Origin: Myxococcota bacterium
GTDB lineage: Bacteria; Myxococcota; UBA727; JAHDBA01
NCBI GenBank assembly: GCA_020630615.1
Contig: JAHDBA010000026.1
Location: 1-39,285, forward strand
Length of the DNA: 39,285 nucleotides
Reading direction: 5' to 3'
The notes beneath the pieces were generated by a model. It was not told where the DNA came from, did not search any database, and saw only the letters and a list, made by a program, of their open reading frames with translations. Shown here piece by piece: positions 16,315-24,357 of this stretch (its first letter is position 1; every line of letters begins with the position of its first letter). The position numbers were made by a program, and so were the translations under genes.

Positions 16315-17307
16315 ATGAAGTTGGCAACACGAAACAATGGTACACGTGATGGGGAGCTCCTTGTGGTAAATCGTCGGGGGACGCATGCTGCTATCGCCGA
16401 CGGTATCGCGACGATGCAGGCACTTTTAGACGACTGGGCAGAGCTTTCGCCGCGCTGTGAAAAAATCTATGAAGCGCTCAACAATAAGGCATGGGATGAT
16501 GCTTTCGAACTCGAAGGTGTGGAGCTGATGAGCCCCTTTCCTCGAGCGTATGCTTGGATTGACGGCAGTGCGTATATCAATCATATCGTTTTGGTTCGAA
16601 AGGCTCGCAATGCGGAACCACCCGCAACACTCGAAAGCGACCCTTTGATGTACCAGGGTGGAAGCGACACCTTTTTAGGGCCGAAAGACGATATCCCGGT
16701 CGCAGACTTGAGTTGGGGCGTTGATTTTGAAAGTGAGATTGCAGTGGTGACGGATGATGTGCCCGCAGGCGTTAGTGTGGAAGGTGCAAACAAACATATT
16801 CGGCTCTTGATGTTGGTGAACGATGTTTCGTTACGGAACTTGATACCGGGTGAATTGGCGAAGAGTTTTGGCTTCTTGAACTCGAAACCCAGTTCTGCGT
16901 TTAGCCCTTTTGCGGTGACGCCGGACGAGCTTGGGGATTCTTGGGTGGAAGGAAAGGTGCATCTTCCGCTTGAGACTCAAGTGAACGGTGAATGGTATGG
17001 GAATCCAGACTCCGGGCCTGAGATGCATTTTTCATTCAATCAGCTTGTTGCACATGCTGCAAAAACCCGTTGTCTGAGTGCTGGTACAATCATTGGTAGT
17101 GGTACTGTGAGCAATAAAGAGCGCAGTAAAGGCTCGAGTTGCCTGGCGGAAAAACGCATGATTGAAAAGATTGATTCGGGAGAATTTAAGACTCCTTTTC
17201 TACAGTATGGGGACCGTGTACGTATCGAGATGAAAAAAGACGGTGAAAGTATCTTTGGCGTGATCGAGCAGAAGGTCGTTGCACGTGACCCTGAGCATCA
17301 ACGTTGA
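16315..17307 (+). CDS. fahA: Fumarylacetoacetase (fumarylacetoacetate hydrolase family)
   Basis: FAH cleaves fumarylacetoacetate to fumarate and acetoacetate, the last step of the homogentisate pathway. The 330-residue protein is of the shorter bacterial type, not the 420-residue eukaryotic type. Family features include WGVDFESEIAVVTDD, whose acidic residues bind the catalytic divalent metal, LLMLVNDVSLRNLIPGE, FLNSKPSSAFSPFAVTPDEL, and GTIIGSGTVSNKE near the end. The start ATG has AAAGGAG 7 bases upstream. Its position between hmgA and maiA makes the assignment secure despite the breadth of the FAH superfamily. Confidence 0.92.
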   Translation: MKLATRNNGTRDGELLVVNRRGTHAAIADGIATMQALLDDWAELSPRCEKIYEALNNKAWDDAFELEGVELMSPFPRAYAWIDGSAYINHIVLVRKARNAEPPATLESDPLMYQGGSDTFLGPKDDIPVADLSWGVDFESEIAVVTDDVPAGVSVEGANKHIRLLMLVNDVSLRNLIPGELAKSFGFLNSKPSSAFSPFAVTPDELGDSWVEGKVHLPLETQVNGEWYGNPDSGPEMHFSFNQLVAHAAKTRCLSAGTIIGSGTVSNKERSKGSSCLAEKRMIEKIDSGEFKTPFLQYGDRVRIEMKKDGESIFGVIEQKVVARDPEHQR

Positions 17308-17342
17308 GAGTGCGAAGCACTGCAGTTGATACGAGAGTTGAA

Positions 17343-17996
17343 ATGAGTTTAATACTTCGTGGTTATTGGCGGTCTTCATGTTCATGGCGTGTGCGTATTG
17401 TGCTTGGGCTCAAAGACTTGGCGTATGAGTCTGTGCCCGTGCATTTGGTTCAAGAGGGGGGGCAGCAATTTCAAGAAGAACACTCTTCACTCAATCCTGA
17501 AGAGCTCGTGCCTGTCTTGATTGACGGTGATGTTGTTCTTTCGCAGAGCGTCGCGATTTGTGAGTATCTTGAAGAAAAACACCCAGATCCACGACTTTTG
17601 CCCGAAGAACCTTCGGCTCGCGCTCACGTTCGGCAAATGGTTGAGCTTGTGAACTCAAGCATTCAACCGATTCAAAATTTGCGAGTTATGTTGCGACTCA
17701 AGAAGAAGCACGGCTTTGATGATCGTATGGCGCAAGGGTGGAACCGTCACTGGATTGAACGAGGCTTTCATGCTCTTGAACGCCATATTGAGACGCATGG
17801 TGGTATCTGCAGCTTTGGCGATTCACCTACGCTTGCGGATGCATTTTTAGTGCCTCAAGTGTACAACGCGATTCGCTTTGGGGTTGACCTCGAAGCGTTC
17901 CCGAGGCTTCTTGCTGTGCATGACAGGGTGGGGATGCACCCTGCATTTGACGCGGCAAGACCTGGGAATCAAGTCGACGCACCAAGTATCGGGTGA
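17343..17996 (+). CDS. maiA: Maleylacetoacetate isomerase (zeta-class glutathione S-transferase)
   Basis: MaiA isomerises maleylacetoacetate to fumarylacetoacetate using glutathione. The zeta-class active-site motif SSCSWRVRI is at residues 11-19. The glutathione-binding thioredoxin half continues with NPEELVPVLIDGDVVLSQSVAICEYLEE written across residues about 50-80. The helical half contains SSIQPIQNLRVM, typical of this class. It is 217 residues long, as expected. The frame opens at 17304 overlapping fahA, but ATG 17343 starts directly at the fold (MSLILRGYWRSSCS). Use of this enzyme implies the host makes glutathione or imports it. Confidence 0.94.
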   Translation: MSLILRGYWRSSCSWRVRIVLGLKDLAYESVPVHLVQEGGQQFQEEHSSLNPEELVPVLIDGDVVLSQSVAICEYLEEKHPDPRLLPEEPSARAHVRQMVELVNSSIQPIQNLRVMLRLKKKHGFDDRMAQGWNRHWIERGFHALERHIETHGGICSFGDSPTLADAFLVPQVYNAIRFGVDLEAFPRLLAVHDRVGMHPAFDAARPGNQVDAPSIG

Positions 17997-18006
17997 ACAC
18001 TGTCCT

Positions 18007-18573
18007 ATGACGAGTGAGTCTGAAGACCTCCTATGGGTGCGTGACGCGTTGAATTTCATTGACGCGCCACCCCTTTTTGGAACCCCGCCTGGTGCGGTTA
18101 AGCCGAGGGACGCTATTTACGATTTGATGTCAAAACATGGTTTTACGCGTGACACACACTTCGTGCACGACATCGATACTCCTCTTATTATCGTTCTTGC
18201 ACTCTTTGGTTTGCCAGCATGTTTTGTGGCACCCTTTGTTTTGCCCACGATTCTAGAACTCCTCTTCGGTTTAAGCGTCAACACTACTCGATTCATGATC
18301 TTTCTTGGCGCGCTCGTCTGCCTGATCGCGTACATCCCCTTGCTCGCTGGCTTTAAGATGCTTTGGCATTCGGTGGGCTTTTCCAATGAAGCACGCTTGC
18401 GTCGTGAGGCTTATGCCTTTATCGATGTGCGCATTGAAGAACTTGAGTTGCGAGCGCAGGGTGTCGATAGTGTCTCTCCCGAAGGTGCACCCGTACCCGT
18501 ACCGAGTTTTATTGAGAAGAGTTTCAGCGCCTCGGAAGAAGTCGCACGTTTTGAGGTCGACATTACGTTATAG
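18007..18573 (+). CDS. Hypothetical two-helix membrane protein
   Basis: No family was recognised in this 188-residue protein. A polar N-terminal segment of about 60 residues precedes two membrane helices, LIIVLALFGLPACFVAPFVL and RFMIFLGALVCLIAYIPLLA. A charged cytoplasmic-looking tail with a helix follows (NEARLRREAYAFIDVRIEELELRAQG), then a Pro/Val-rich stretch. It begins 10 bases after the maiA stop on the same strand, so it is probably cotranscribed with the tyrosine operon, but nothing in it suggests transport of an aromatic acid. ATG 18007 was chosen over an upstream frame opening at 17878 that would overlap most of the maiA C-terminus. Its stop is two bases from the stop of the convergent methyltransferase gene. 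Confidence 0.65.
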   Translation: MTSESEDLLWVRDALNFIDAPPLFGTPPGAVKPRDAIYDLMSKHGFTRDTHFVHDIDTPLIIVLALFGLPACFVAPFVLPTILELLFGLSVNTTRFMIFLGALVCLIAYIPLLAGFKMLWHSVGFSNEARLRREAYAFIDVRIEELELRAQGVDSVSPEGAPVPVPSFIEKSFSASEEVARFEVDITL

Positions 18574-18575
18574 AC

Positions 18576-19301
18576 TCACACATCTTTAACGATGACACCA
18601 AAATAATGGGAGTTCAGAATTTTCGTGAACTCCAGCATTTGGGCAAAGACCCAGCTGTGCTTCACCAGTCGCCTCGAAATGGGTGGTGCGAGCAGTGTCC
18701 GAGACAACATTAATCGCCCATTCGGGAAGAGGGCATGAATTTCTTTCTTTTTAATACCTCTCACATTGGCATTCTTCGGGTTGTTGAAATGGAAGTCGCC
18801 CCAAAGAATGGCACCGCCCGGTTTAAGAATACGCCACATCTCGACAGCGATGTTTCGTTTCATCGTATCGTCGAGAACGGAGGTGAGTACGGTGAACTGA
18901 CCCACCATGTCAAAGCTGGCATCAGCCCAAGGCAAATTGCTGGCGTCTCCACAACGAATGTCTGCTTCTGGCATCAATTTTTGAGAATACTCCGCGTGAA
19001 AGTCCATCAAGTCGATGCCCGCAATATTGGTTCGGTCAACACCGAAGGTGTTCATCGTTTGAAGCCATTGCCCTTTGCCGCACCCGATTTCACAATAAGT
19101 CTTCGGCTCCAAAGGCGTCAGCCGTGCACGTTTCAAGTTTTGTAAGATTGAACGCTCCTGCGATTGTCGCATGAAGAGATTCTCGGGTCTGTCCATGTCG
19201 TAGAGACCGTCATTTTGCCGTGACCATCGGTCTTCAAATACCGCCTTGATCGTACTCGTGGGCGATTGTTCCGGTCGTTGATGTTTCAATTCCTTGCGCA
19301 T
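18576..19301 (-). CDS. SAM-dependent methyltransferase (class I, type 11-like)
   Basis: The protein has the class I methyltransferase core: motif I YCEIGCGKGQWL (69-80) binds SAM. An acidic loop follows (NIAGIDLMDFH), then RCGDASNLPWADASFDMVGQF and ILKPGGAILWGDFHF. The N-terminal 65 residues carry WSRQNDGLYDMDRPENLF, and the C-terminal part is probably substrate-binding. The target is not determined by sequence. Its divergent position next to asnB and wecB resembles methyltransferases in glycan or lipid-modification clusters, but that is inference. The start ATG at 19301 has no clear Shine-Dalgarno; no better in-frame start precedes the core. Confidence 0.82.
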   Translation of the reverse strand: MRKELKHQRPEQSPTSTIKAVFEDRWSRQNDGLYDMDRPENLFMRQSQERSILQNLKRARLTPLEPKTYCEIGCGKGQWLQTMNTFGVDRTNIAGIDLMDFHAEYSQKLMPEADIRCGDASNLPWADASFDMVGQFTVLTSVLDDTMKRNIAVEMWRILKPGGAILWGDFHFNNPKNANVRGIKKKEIHALFPNGRLMLSRTLLAPPISRRLVKHSWVFAQMLEFTKILNSHYFGVIVKDV

Positions 19302-19385
19302 GACTGTACGATAGATGCTGGATCGCTTTCATCAAGATAAAAGCCCTCTTGCGCCACTCGCGCTCGAAGTGCACCTGCTTCCCCT

Positions 19386-19413
19386 TTGCACTTCTCGATG
19401 CATTCCCTATGCT
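19386..19413 (+). promoter_or_regulatory. Possible promoter placing asnB transcription start at its ATG
   Basis: TTGCAC (19386-19391) and TATGCT (19408-19413) are 16 bases apart. Matches to the sigma70 consensus are modest (3/6 and 4/6). The -10-like box ends six bases before the asnB ATG, which has no Shine-Dalgarno, so if real the mRNA would be leaderless or nearly so. Confidence 0.2.
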
Positions 19414-19419
19414 TTTACT

Positions 19420-21294
19420 ATGTGTGGTATTGGGGCGATTCATCAATTGGGCGAAGCAGCACGTTCGTCGTGGTCACGTGCGACCTTACAACGAATGATG
19501 GATCTCGTGGAGCATCGTGGTCCTGACGGCTCGGGCTTCACAGCTCTCTCGCGAGAGGATATGAAGGGTGGACATGGTTTTACGCTTCAGCACCAAGCGC
19601 CCGAAGACGCCATGGTTGCACTCGGGCACCGGCGCCTTTCGATTATTGAAGCGAGCAACGCAGGTCGTCAGCCGATGCTGCGGGGCGAGGGTCTGGCTGT
19701 CACCTTTAATGGTGAGATTTATAATTATATTGAGCTGCGTGATGCGTTGAGTGAGATCGGCCAAGATTTTAAAACACAGTCCGACACAGAGGTTCTTCTG
19801 GCAGCCTACGAAACATGGGGAAGCAGCTTTGTCTCAAAGTTGAATGGCATGTGGTCTTTTGTGATTGTCGATCGGCGTCGGCAATGCGTTGTCGTCTCAA
19901 GAGATCGTCTTGGTATTAAACCCTTGTATCGTGTGGAGCATGAAGGGCGACGCGTTTTCACCTCAGAGATTAAACAGTTGTGCGCTTTGCCGCGTTTTAA
20001 ACTGCGTGCCTATCCGGAAGCAACTCAGGCCTACCTTCGAAGTGGGTATCACGGGACGGAAAGCGCAACCTTTTTCGAAAACGTTAGTGAGTTCCCAGCC
20101 GGTGTCCTTCGTGAATATGATTTGCAGAGTGGTCGACTTCAAAAAGAAACGAACTTCTGGAACCCATCCTTGGATGTTCAGATCCACGAGCCTGACGAAG
20201 CTGCGCACGTCTTCTTAGAGAACTTTGAGCGTTCGGTGAGTTTGCGCTTGCGCAGTGATGTCCCCGTTGGGGCCGCTCTAAGCGGTGGGCTGGACTCGAG
20301 TTCGGTTGTCGCCATGATGCGCAAGGTCTCAAAGGGCGAAAGTGACCTGCTCAAAACCTTTAGTGTTGTGTTCCCGGGTGAATCGATTGATGAGACGCCT
20401 TTCGTTGAGTCTGTGCTTGAGCGCTATCCAGGGCCGAACTTTCGCTCGGTGCCACGTTTTACAACCTTCCAAAACGAACTCGATCGATGGGCATGGGCGC
20501 ACGATGAACCCGTTGGCTCTGTGGCACAATTCGCAGGGTACCTTCTCGCGCAAGCAACCCGAAAAAATGACTGCAAAGTGAGTCTGAATGGGCAGGGGGG
20601 GGATGAAATCTTCGCTGGTTATTGGCAAAGCTATTTCGCGAACCTGCTTTCTTGGGGGCGTGGTGGAGCGCTCCTGAGAGTGGTTCAGAATTTGGGTGCT
20701 TCGTTGTTGCCCTCGGGCAACAATCATCTAGCGCGTCAGATCCCTTTTATTGCGAGACGTTATTTGGCTCGACGTGGGGCGAACACGGGTATCGAGTCGA
20801 TACTTGGGATGTCGCCGCAAGAACGTCGTCTTTATGAAATCCGACGGCTCCATTTGCCGCGCCTCTTAAAGTGGGATGACCGAAACTTAATGGCGCATTC
20901 CGTGGAGGGTCGATATCCTTTTCTTGACCATCATCTAATTGAGGCCGTGCTCAGTATCAGTACAGAGTGCCTCTATAATTCTGGCTGGGTGAAAGAGCCG
21001 CTACGACGGTCAATGTCTCATTTGCTCCCAGTGAAGATATTGAAGCGCAAATCAAAACTTGGATTTGAGACACCTCATGGAAAATGGTTCCGGCGGCATG
21101 GTGATTGGGTGCGCGAACGTCTTGTGGGCCCACAGAGCCGCGTAGCTTCTTTGATTGAAAGCTCAGCAGAGTTTGAAACTCTCGTATTGAAGGTTGGGCA
21201 GAGAAGGCTCCTGCTTGAAGAAGAGCATCACGTGTTCCGACTTTTGATGTTGGATGCATGGGCTCGGGCGTTTGAGTTGAGTTTGAGTCCGTGA
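19420..21294 (+). CDS. asnB: Asparagine synthetase, glutamine-hydrolysing
   Basis: AsnB makes asparagine (or a related amide) from aspartate, ATP and glutamine ammonia. The start is fixed by chemistry: the N-terminal nucleophile must be Cys2, and MCGIGAI begins at 19420, so the upstream frame from 19315 cannot be used. The glutaminase domain shows EHRGPDGSG, LGHRRLSIIEASNAGRQPM and FNGEIYNYIELR. The synthetase domain has the PPi-loop SGGLDSS (288-294), then GQGGDEIFAGYW, and HSVEGRYPFLDHHLIE. The length of 624 residues fits the long B-type enzymes frequent in surface-polysaccharide clusters. It has no Shine-Dalgarno. Whether it serves amino-acid supply or amidation of a glycan cannot be told from sequence; adjacency to wecB and a methyltransferase hints at the latter. 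Confidence 0.93.
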   Translation: MCGIGAIHQLGEAARSSWSRATLQRMMDLVEHRGPDGSGFTALSREDMKGGHGFTLQHQAPEDAMVALGHRRLSIIEASNAGRQPMLRGEGLAVTFNGEIYNYIELRDALSEIGQDFKTQSDTEVLLAAYETWGSSFVSKLNGMWSFVIVDRRRQCVVVSRDRLGIKPLYRVEHEGRRVFTSEIKQLCALPRFKLRAYPEATQAYLRSGYHGTESATFFENVSEFPAGVLREYDLQSGRLQKETNFWNPSLDVQIHEPDEAAHVFLENFERSVSLRLRSDVPVGAALSGGLDSSSVVAMMRKVSKGESDLLKTFSVVFPGESIDETPFVESVLERYPGPNFRSVPRFTTFQNELDRWAWAHDEPVGSVAQFAGYLLAQATRKNDCKVSLNGQGGDEIFAGYWQSYFANLLSWGRGGALLRVVQNLGASLLPSGNNHLARQIPFIARRYLARRGANTGIESILGMSPQERRLYEIRRLHLPRLLKWDDRNLMAHSVEGRYPFLDHHLIEAVLSISTECLYNSGWVKEPLRRSMSHLLPVKILKRKSKLGFETPHGKWFRRHGDWVRERLVGPQSRVASLIESSAEFETLVLKVGQRRLLLEEEHHVFRLLMLDAWARAFELSLSP

Positions 21295-21379
21295 AGACGG
21301 ATCTCTTACGCTGTGGTGCAAGGGAACTTTGTGTTAACCGTGTTGAGAGTGGAACCCGAATCAAGTGTGAGGCCTATCG

Positions 21380-22504
21380 ATGAAGCAAAAGAGTGACGTC
21401 AAACGTGTTCTGTGTATCGCTGGTGCACGACCCAATTTTGTCAAGTTAGGCCCTGTGGTCCGCGGCCTTCAGGCAGCCGGTCTTGACTTTTCTGTCGTTC
21501 ATACGGGTCAGCATTATGATGCAAAAATGAGTGACGTGTTCTTTGAGCAACTGCAGCTCCCAAAACCGGATGCACATTTAGATGTCGGCTCTGCATCGCA
21601 CGCACAACAGAGTGCGCGTATCATGGAGCGTTTTGATCTCCACATTGATCACGAGCTTGAGTCCGGTCGACGTGTGGACGCCGTCCTTGTTGTCGGTGAT
21701 GTGAACTCAACGCTTGCATGCACACTGGTTGCAGCCAAACGCCACATTCCAACGATTCACGTTGAGGCAGGACTTCGCTCGGGCGACCGTGCGATGCCGG
21801 AAGAGCTCAACCGTCTCGTCACCGATACCCTTTGCGATTTGCTACTCTGTTCCGAGCCGAGTGGCCTGGAGCATCTCAAAAGTGAGGGCCTTGAACATCG
21901 CGCTAAAATGGTTGGCAATGTGATGATTGATGTTCTTAAAGCACAGCTTGCAATTGCACAGCGTCTTGACCTCAAGACGATCGTCCCGGTTCATGCCGGG
22001 GAATACGCCTTGGTCACGCTGCATCGACCGTCGAATGTTGATAATGAAGCAGCCCTCGGGGAGCTTTGTCGGCGCTTGCATATGTTTTCAGAATCAACAC
22101 CCTTGGTTTTTCCGATACATCCGCGCACACGCGCTCGATGTGCAAGCTTCGGTTTTCTTGGCGCATTGGAAGAAAGCCGCACAATTCACCTTTGCCCGCC
22201 ACAAGGGTATCATGAGTTTTTGGCCTTATCATCGCAAGCGAAATTTATTATGACCGACTCCGGTGGGCTCCAAGAAGAGAGTACGGTTTTAGGGATCCCC
22301 TGTCTGACTCTCCGTGAGAATACCGAAAGACCGGTTACGATTCGTGAGGGCACTTCAACGTTGATCGGCCACGACTTTGAACTTCTTGAGCGTAAGGTTA
22401 AAGAAGTCCTCAAAGGAGATTACCCCATATTCGGCCCGCCAAAGCTGTGGGATGGGAATGCTGGCTTACGCGTTGGAGAGGCTGTTGCCTCGTTATTAGC
22501 TTAA
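21380..22504 (+). CDS. wecB: UDP-N-acetylglucosamine 2-epimerase (non-hydrolysing)
   Basis: WecB interconverts UDP-GlcNAc and UDP-ManNAc, supplying ManNAc for surface polysaccharides. Family marks are AGARPNFVKLGPVVRGL at the N-terminus, VVHTGQHYDAKMSDVFF, VVGDVNSTLA, HVEAGLRSGDRAMPEELNR (catalytic acidic residues), TLHRPSNVDN (catalytic His), FIMTDSGGLQEES and LRENTERPVT. The length of 374 residues is typical. It lies 85 bases after asnB on the same strand and ends before a strong hairpin. A GAGG sequence 5 bases before the ATG may serve as the RBS. No glycosyltransferase or polymerase gene accompanies it inside the window. Confidence 0.94.
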   Translation: MKQKSDVKRVLCIAGARPNFVKLGPVVRGLQAAGLDFSVVHTGQHYDAKMSDVFFEQLQLPKPDAHLDVGSASHAQQSARIMERFDLHIDHELESGRRVDAVLVVGDVNSTLACTLVAAKRHIPTIHVEAGLRSGDRAMPEELNRLVTDTLCDLLLCSEPSGLEHLKSEGLEHRAKMVGNVMIDVLKAQLAIAQRLDLKTIVPVHAGEYALVTLHRPSNVDNEAALGELCRRLHMFSESTPLVFPIHPRTRARCASFGFLGALEESRTIHLCPPQGYHEFLALSSQAKFIMTDSGGLQEESTVLGIPCLTLRENTERPVTIREGTSTLIGHDFELLERKVKEVLKGDYPIFGPPKLWDGNAGLRVGEAVASLLA

Positions 22505-22543
22505 ACATTCGTGTTCCAGCCTGAGAAACGTATAATCGTTATC

Positions 22544-22582
22544 AAGCACAAAAGGCTCCACGAAAGTGGAGCCTCGGTGCTT
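22544..22582. terminator. Bidirectional terminator between wecB and the PpiD-like gene
   Basis: AGGCTCCAC (22553-22561), a GAAA tetraloop and GTGGAGCCT (22566-22574) form a perfect 9-bp stem. An outer AAGCAC/GTGCTT (22544-22549, 22577-22582) can extend it. On the minus strand the stem is followed by TTTT; on the plus strand only TTT follows. It lies between two convergent genes, as expected for a shared terminator. Confidence 0.75.
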
Positions 22583-22630
22583 TGTGCCCGTGCATTGAAA
22601 TAGCAGGGCTAAGAAGACCCTAAACCCTTC

Positions 22631-24166
22631 TTAATATAGGTTTGCTGTCGTCAGATCAGGGTTCACTGAGACCTTTGCGTTTTCACGCAAATGCTTTGCC
22701 ACTGAGCTTTGTGCAACAAAGGCGCGCTTCGCTTTAAGGCTATTTCGAATAGAGTCTTCCGCATCCGCAAACTTGCTCATGTCTGCGTCTTGGCGTTCTG
22801 TCACTCGCGCGATAAAGAAACGATCGCCAATCTCAAAAACCTCGTTCAAGGTGTCGCCGGCTTTTGCAAGAAGGGCTGCATCGGTAAGTTCGCTAGAAAA
22901 CCCAATGCCAGGAATATATCCTTCTCCTTTTTTGACTTCGCCACTGAGCCCAAGTTCTGGATCGGAGATGTTTTCTTTAGCCTTCGAAGAGTCAAATGTA
23001 AGCGCGCCGCGGAACCCAGGAATATTAATCTCTTCCAGCTTGGTTCCAGACTTGACTGAGGCCAGCACAGTTTGTGCACTTGCGCGCATGGAAGCCATCT
23101 GTGCTTCCCGTGTTGCGAGCGATTTGGCAATTTCAGTTTTCACATCAGCCAGAGCTTTAACGGCACCTGGCTTTTGGTCTGTTTTATAGAAGATCGCGAG
23201 GCTGGAACCTAGGTCAACAATATCGCTTACATTATTCTTTTTCTGCTTCATGACTTCTCGACCCACGAGTGCGGGAAGCTTTCCTAGTTCGGTGAAAACG
23301 TCCGCATTCGGTGCTCCCTCAAATGCGATCGATGCGGCAGGTTTCACCTTGTCAAATGCTTCACCCGCAATGACCTGGTCACGAAGTTTTGTGATTTCAC
23401 TTTCAACTCCACTTTTGTTCTCGGCGGAATAGGGGAGATTAATGTAGTCGAACTGAAGCTCTTGATCGCCACGGTAGAGGTTGATGTGCTCGTCATAGTG
23501 CGCTTTTACAGCATCTTCATTCTTTGTGAGCCATCCCTTAACAGCGTCATTGTTGAGTTCTTCAATGTTTGCCGAAGCGGGGTCAAGTTTGATGTATTCC
23601 AACTTTACCCACGTATTATCGTTCATATACTGCGTTTTGACCGCTGCGTCTGAAACATTAATATTGTCGCGCACACTCTTGATGAACGCTTGAGCCAAAA
23701 GGTCACGTTTAACCCTTTTTTCAAAAAGAGCAGGCGTTGTGTTGAGATTTGACAGACGTTCTCGGTAGAGCTCAGGTGTAAAGGACTCACCTTCGTCAAA
23801 GATGCGTTCTTCGATGTATTTGCGGACCTCTTGTTTGCTTACACCAAGATTCTGTGCCTTGGCTTCTTGGGCAAAGAGCTCTTGTTCAACCAAGGTGTCC
23901 ATAACTTTTTCCGCGAGCCCGTCGCGTTTTGCGTCTTCACGCGAATAGTTTTGAAACTGACTCATGAGTCGAAAACGTTGTTGATAGTTGTCTTCAAATG
24001 CTTTCTGTGGGACCGAGACTCCATTGACTTTTGCAGCATAGGGCGCTCCGCGTCCCAAGTCGCTTCCGCCAAAAGCGCCAAAGGTCATGATGAGTCCGAG
24101 CACGATTAGAATTACACAAAGCATTAAGACCCATCGAAATCGAGGACTACGCATTAACGTTAACAT
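22631..24166 (-). CDS. PpiD/SurA-like periplasmic chaperone with degenerate parvulin domains
   Basis: An N-terminal membrane anchor (WVLMLCVILIVLGLIMTF) precedes a SurA-N-type helical domain. Its marks are AAKVNGVSVPQKAFEDNYQQR, the usual start of this domain, followed by LVEQELFAQEAKAQNLGVSKQEV. The layout is that of PpiD, an inner-membrane-tethered chaperone for outer-membrane and secreted proteins. The central region (EITKLRDQVIAGEAFDKV ... VVDLGSSLAIF-like) and a C-terminal region (GYIPGIGFSSELTDAALLAKAG) look like parvulin repeats. Neither shows the catalytic GGDLGWF-type motif, so isomerase activity is doubtful. At 511 residues it is shorter than E. coli PpiD (623). AGGGAG lies 5 bases before ATG 24166. 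It is divergent from mreB. Confidence 0.8.
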   Translation of the reverse strand: MLTLMRSPRFRWVLMLCVILIVLGLIMTFGAFGGSDLGRGAPYAAKVNGVSVPQKAFEDNYQQRFRLMSQFQNYSREDAKRDGLAEKVMDTLVEQELFAQEAKAQNLGVSKQEVRKYIEERIFDEGESFTPELYRERLSNLNTTPALFEKRVKRDLLAQAFIKSVRDNINVSDAAVKTQYMNDNTWVKLEYIKLDPASANIEELNNDAVKGWLTKNEDAVKAHYDEHINLYRGDQELQFDYINLPYSAENKSGVESEITKLRDQVIAGEAFDKVKPAASIAFEGAPNADVFTELGKLPALVGREVMKQKKNNVSDIVDLGSSLAIFYKTDQKPGAVKALADVKTEIAKSLATREAQMASMRASAQTVLASVKSGTKLEEINIPGFRGALTFDSSKAKENISDPELGLSGEVKKGEGYIPGIGFSSELTDAALLAKAGDTLNEVFEIGDRFFIARVTERQDADMSKFADAEDSIRNSLKAKRAFVAQSSVAKHLRENAKVSVNPDLTTANLY

Positions 24167-24357
24167 TGAATCTCCCTTGTATAGACCGGCAGTTGGCCGC
24201 CAGGCTTTGTCTAGCGACTCGGAAGCACTTCAACAAGTCCCAAAAGCAGAGCCCATCACTTTGATCGTGATAGGAGGGACCGGCTTGACCGATATGACGC
24301 AAGTGAGATTGTGTTTGAAGATTTGGGTGCGGAGCTCAACCAAGTCTGGGGGCGTTC

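Noticed and set aside
15823..16386. A 187-residue open frame on the minus strand opposite hmgA
   Set aside because: It lies wholly against a well-supported dioxygenase gene, has Cys/His-rich low-quality sequence typical of antisense frames, and no ribosome site.
17304..17342. Upstream extension of maiA overlapping fahA
   Set aside because: The extension has no zeta-GST sequence, and the ATG at 17343 starts exactly at the conserved fold.
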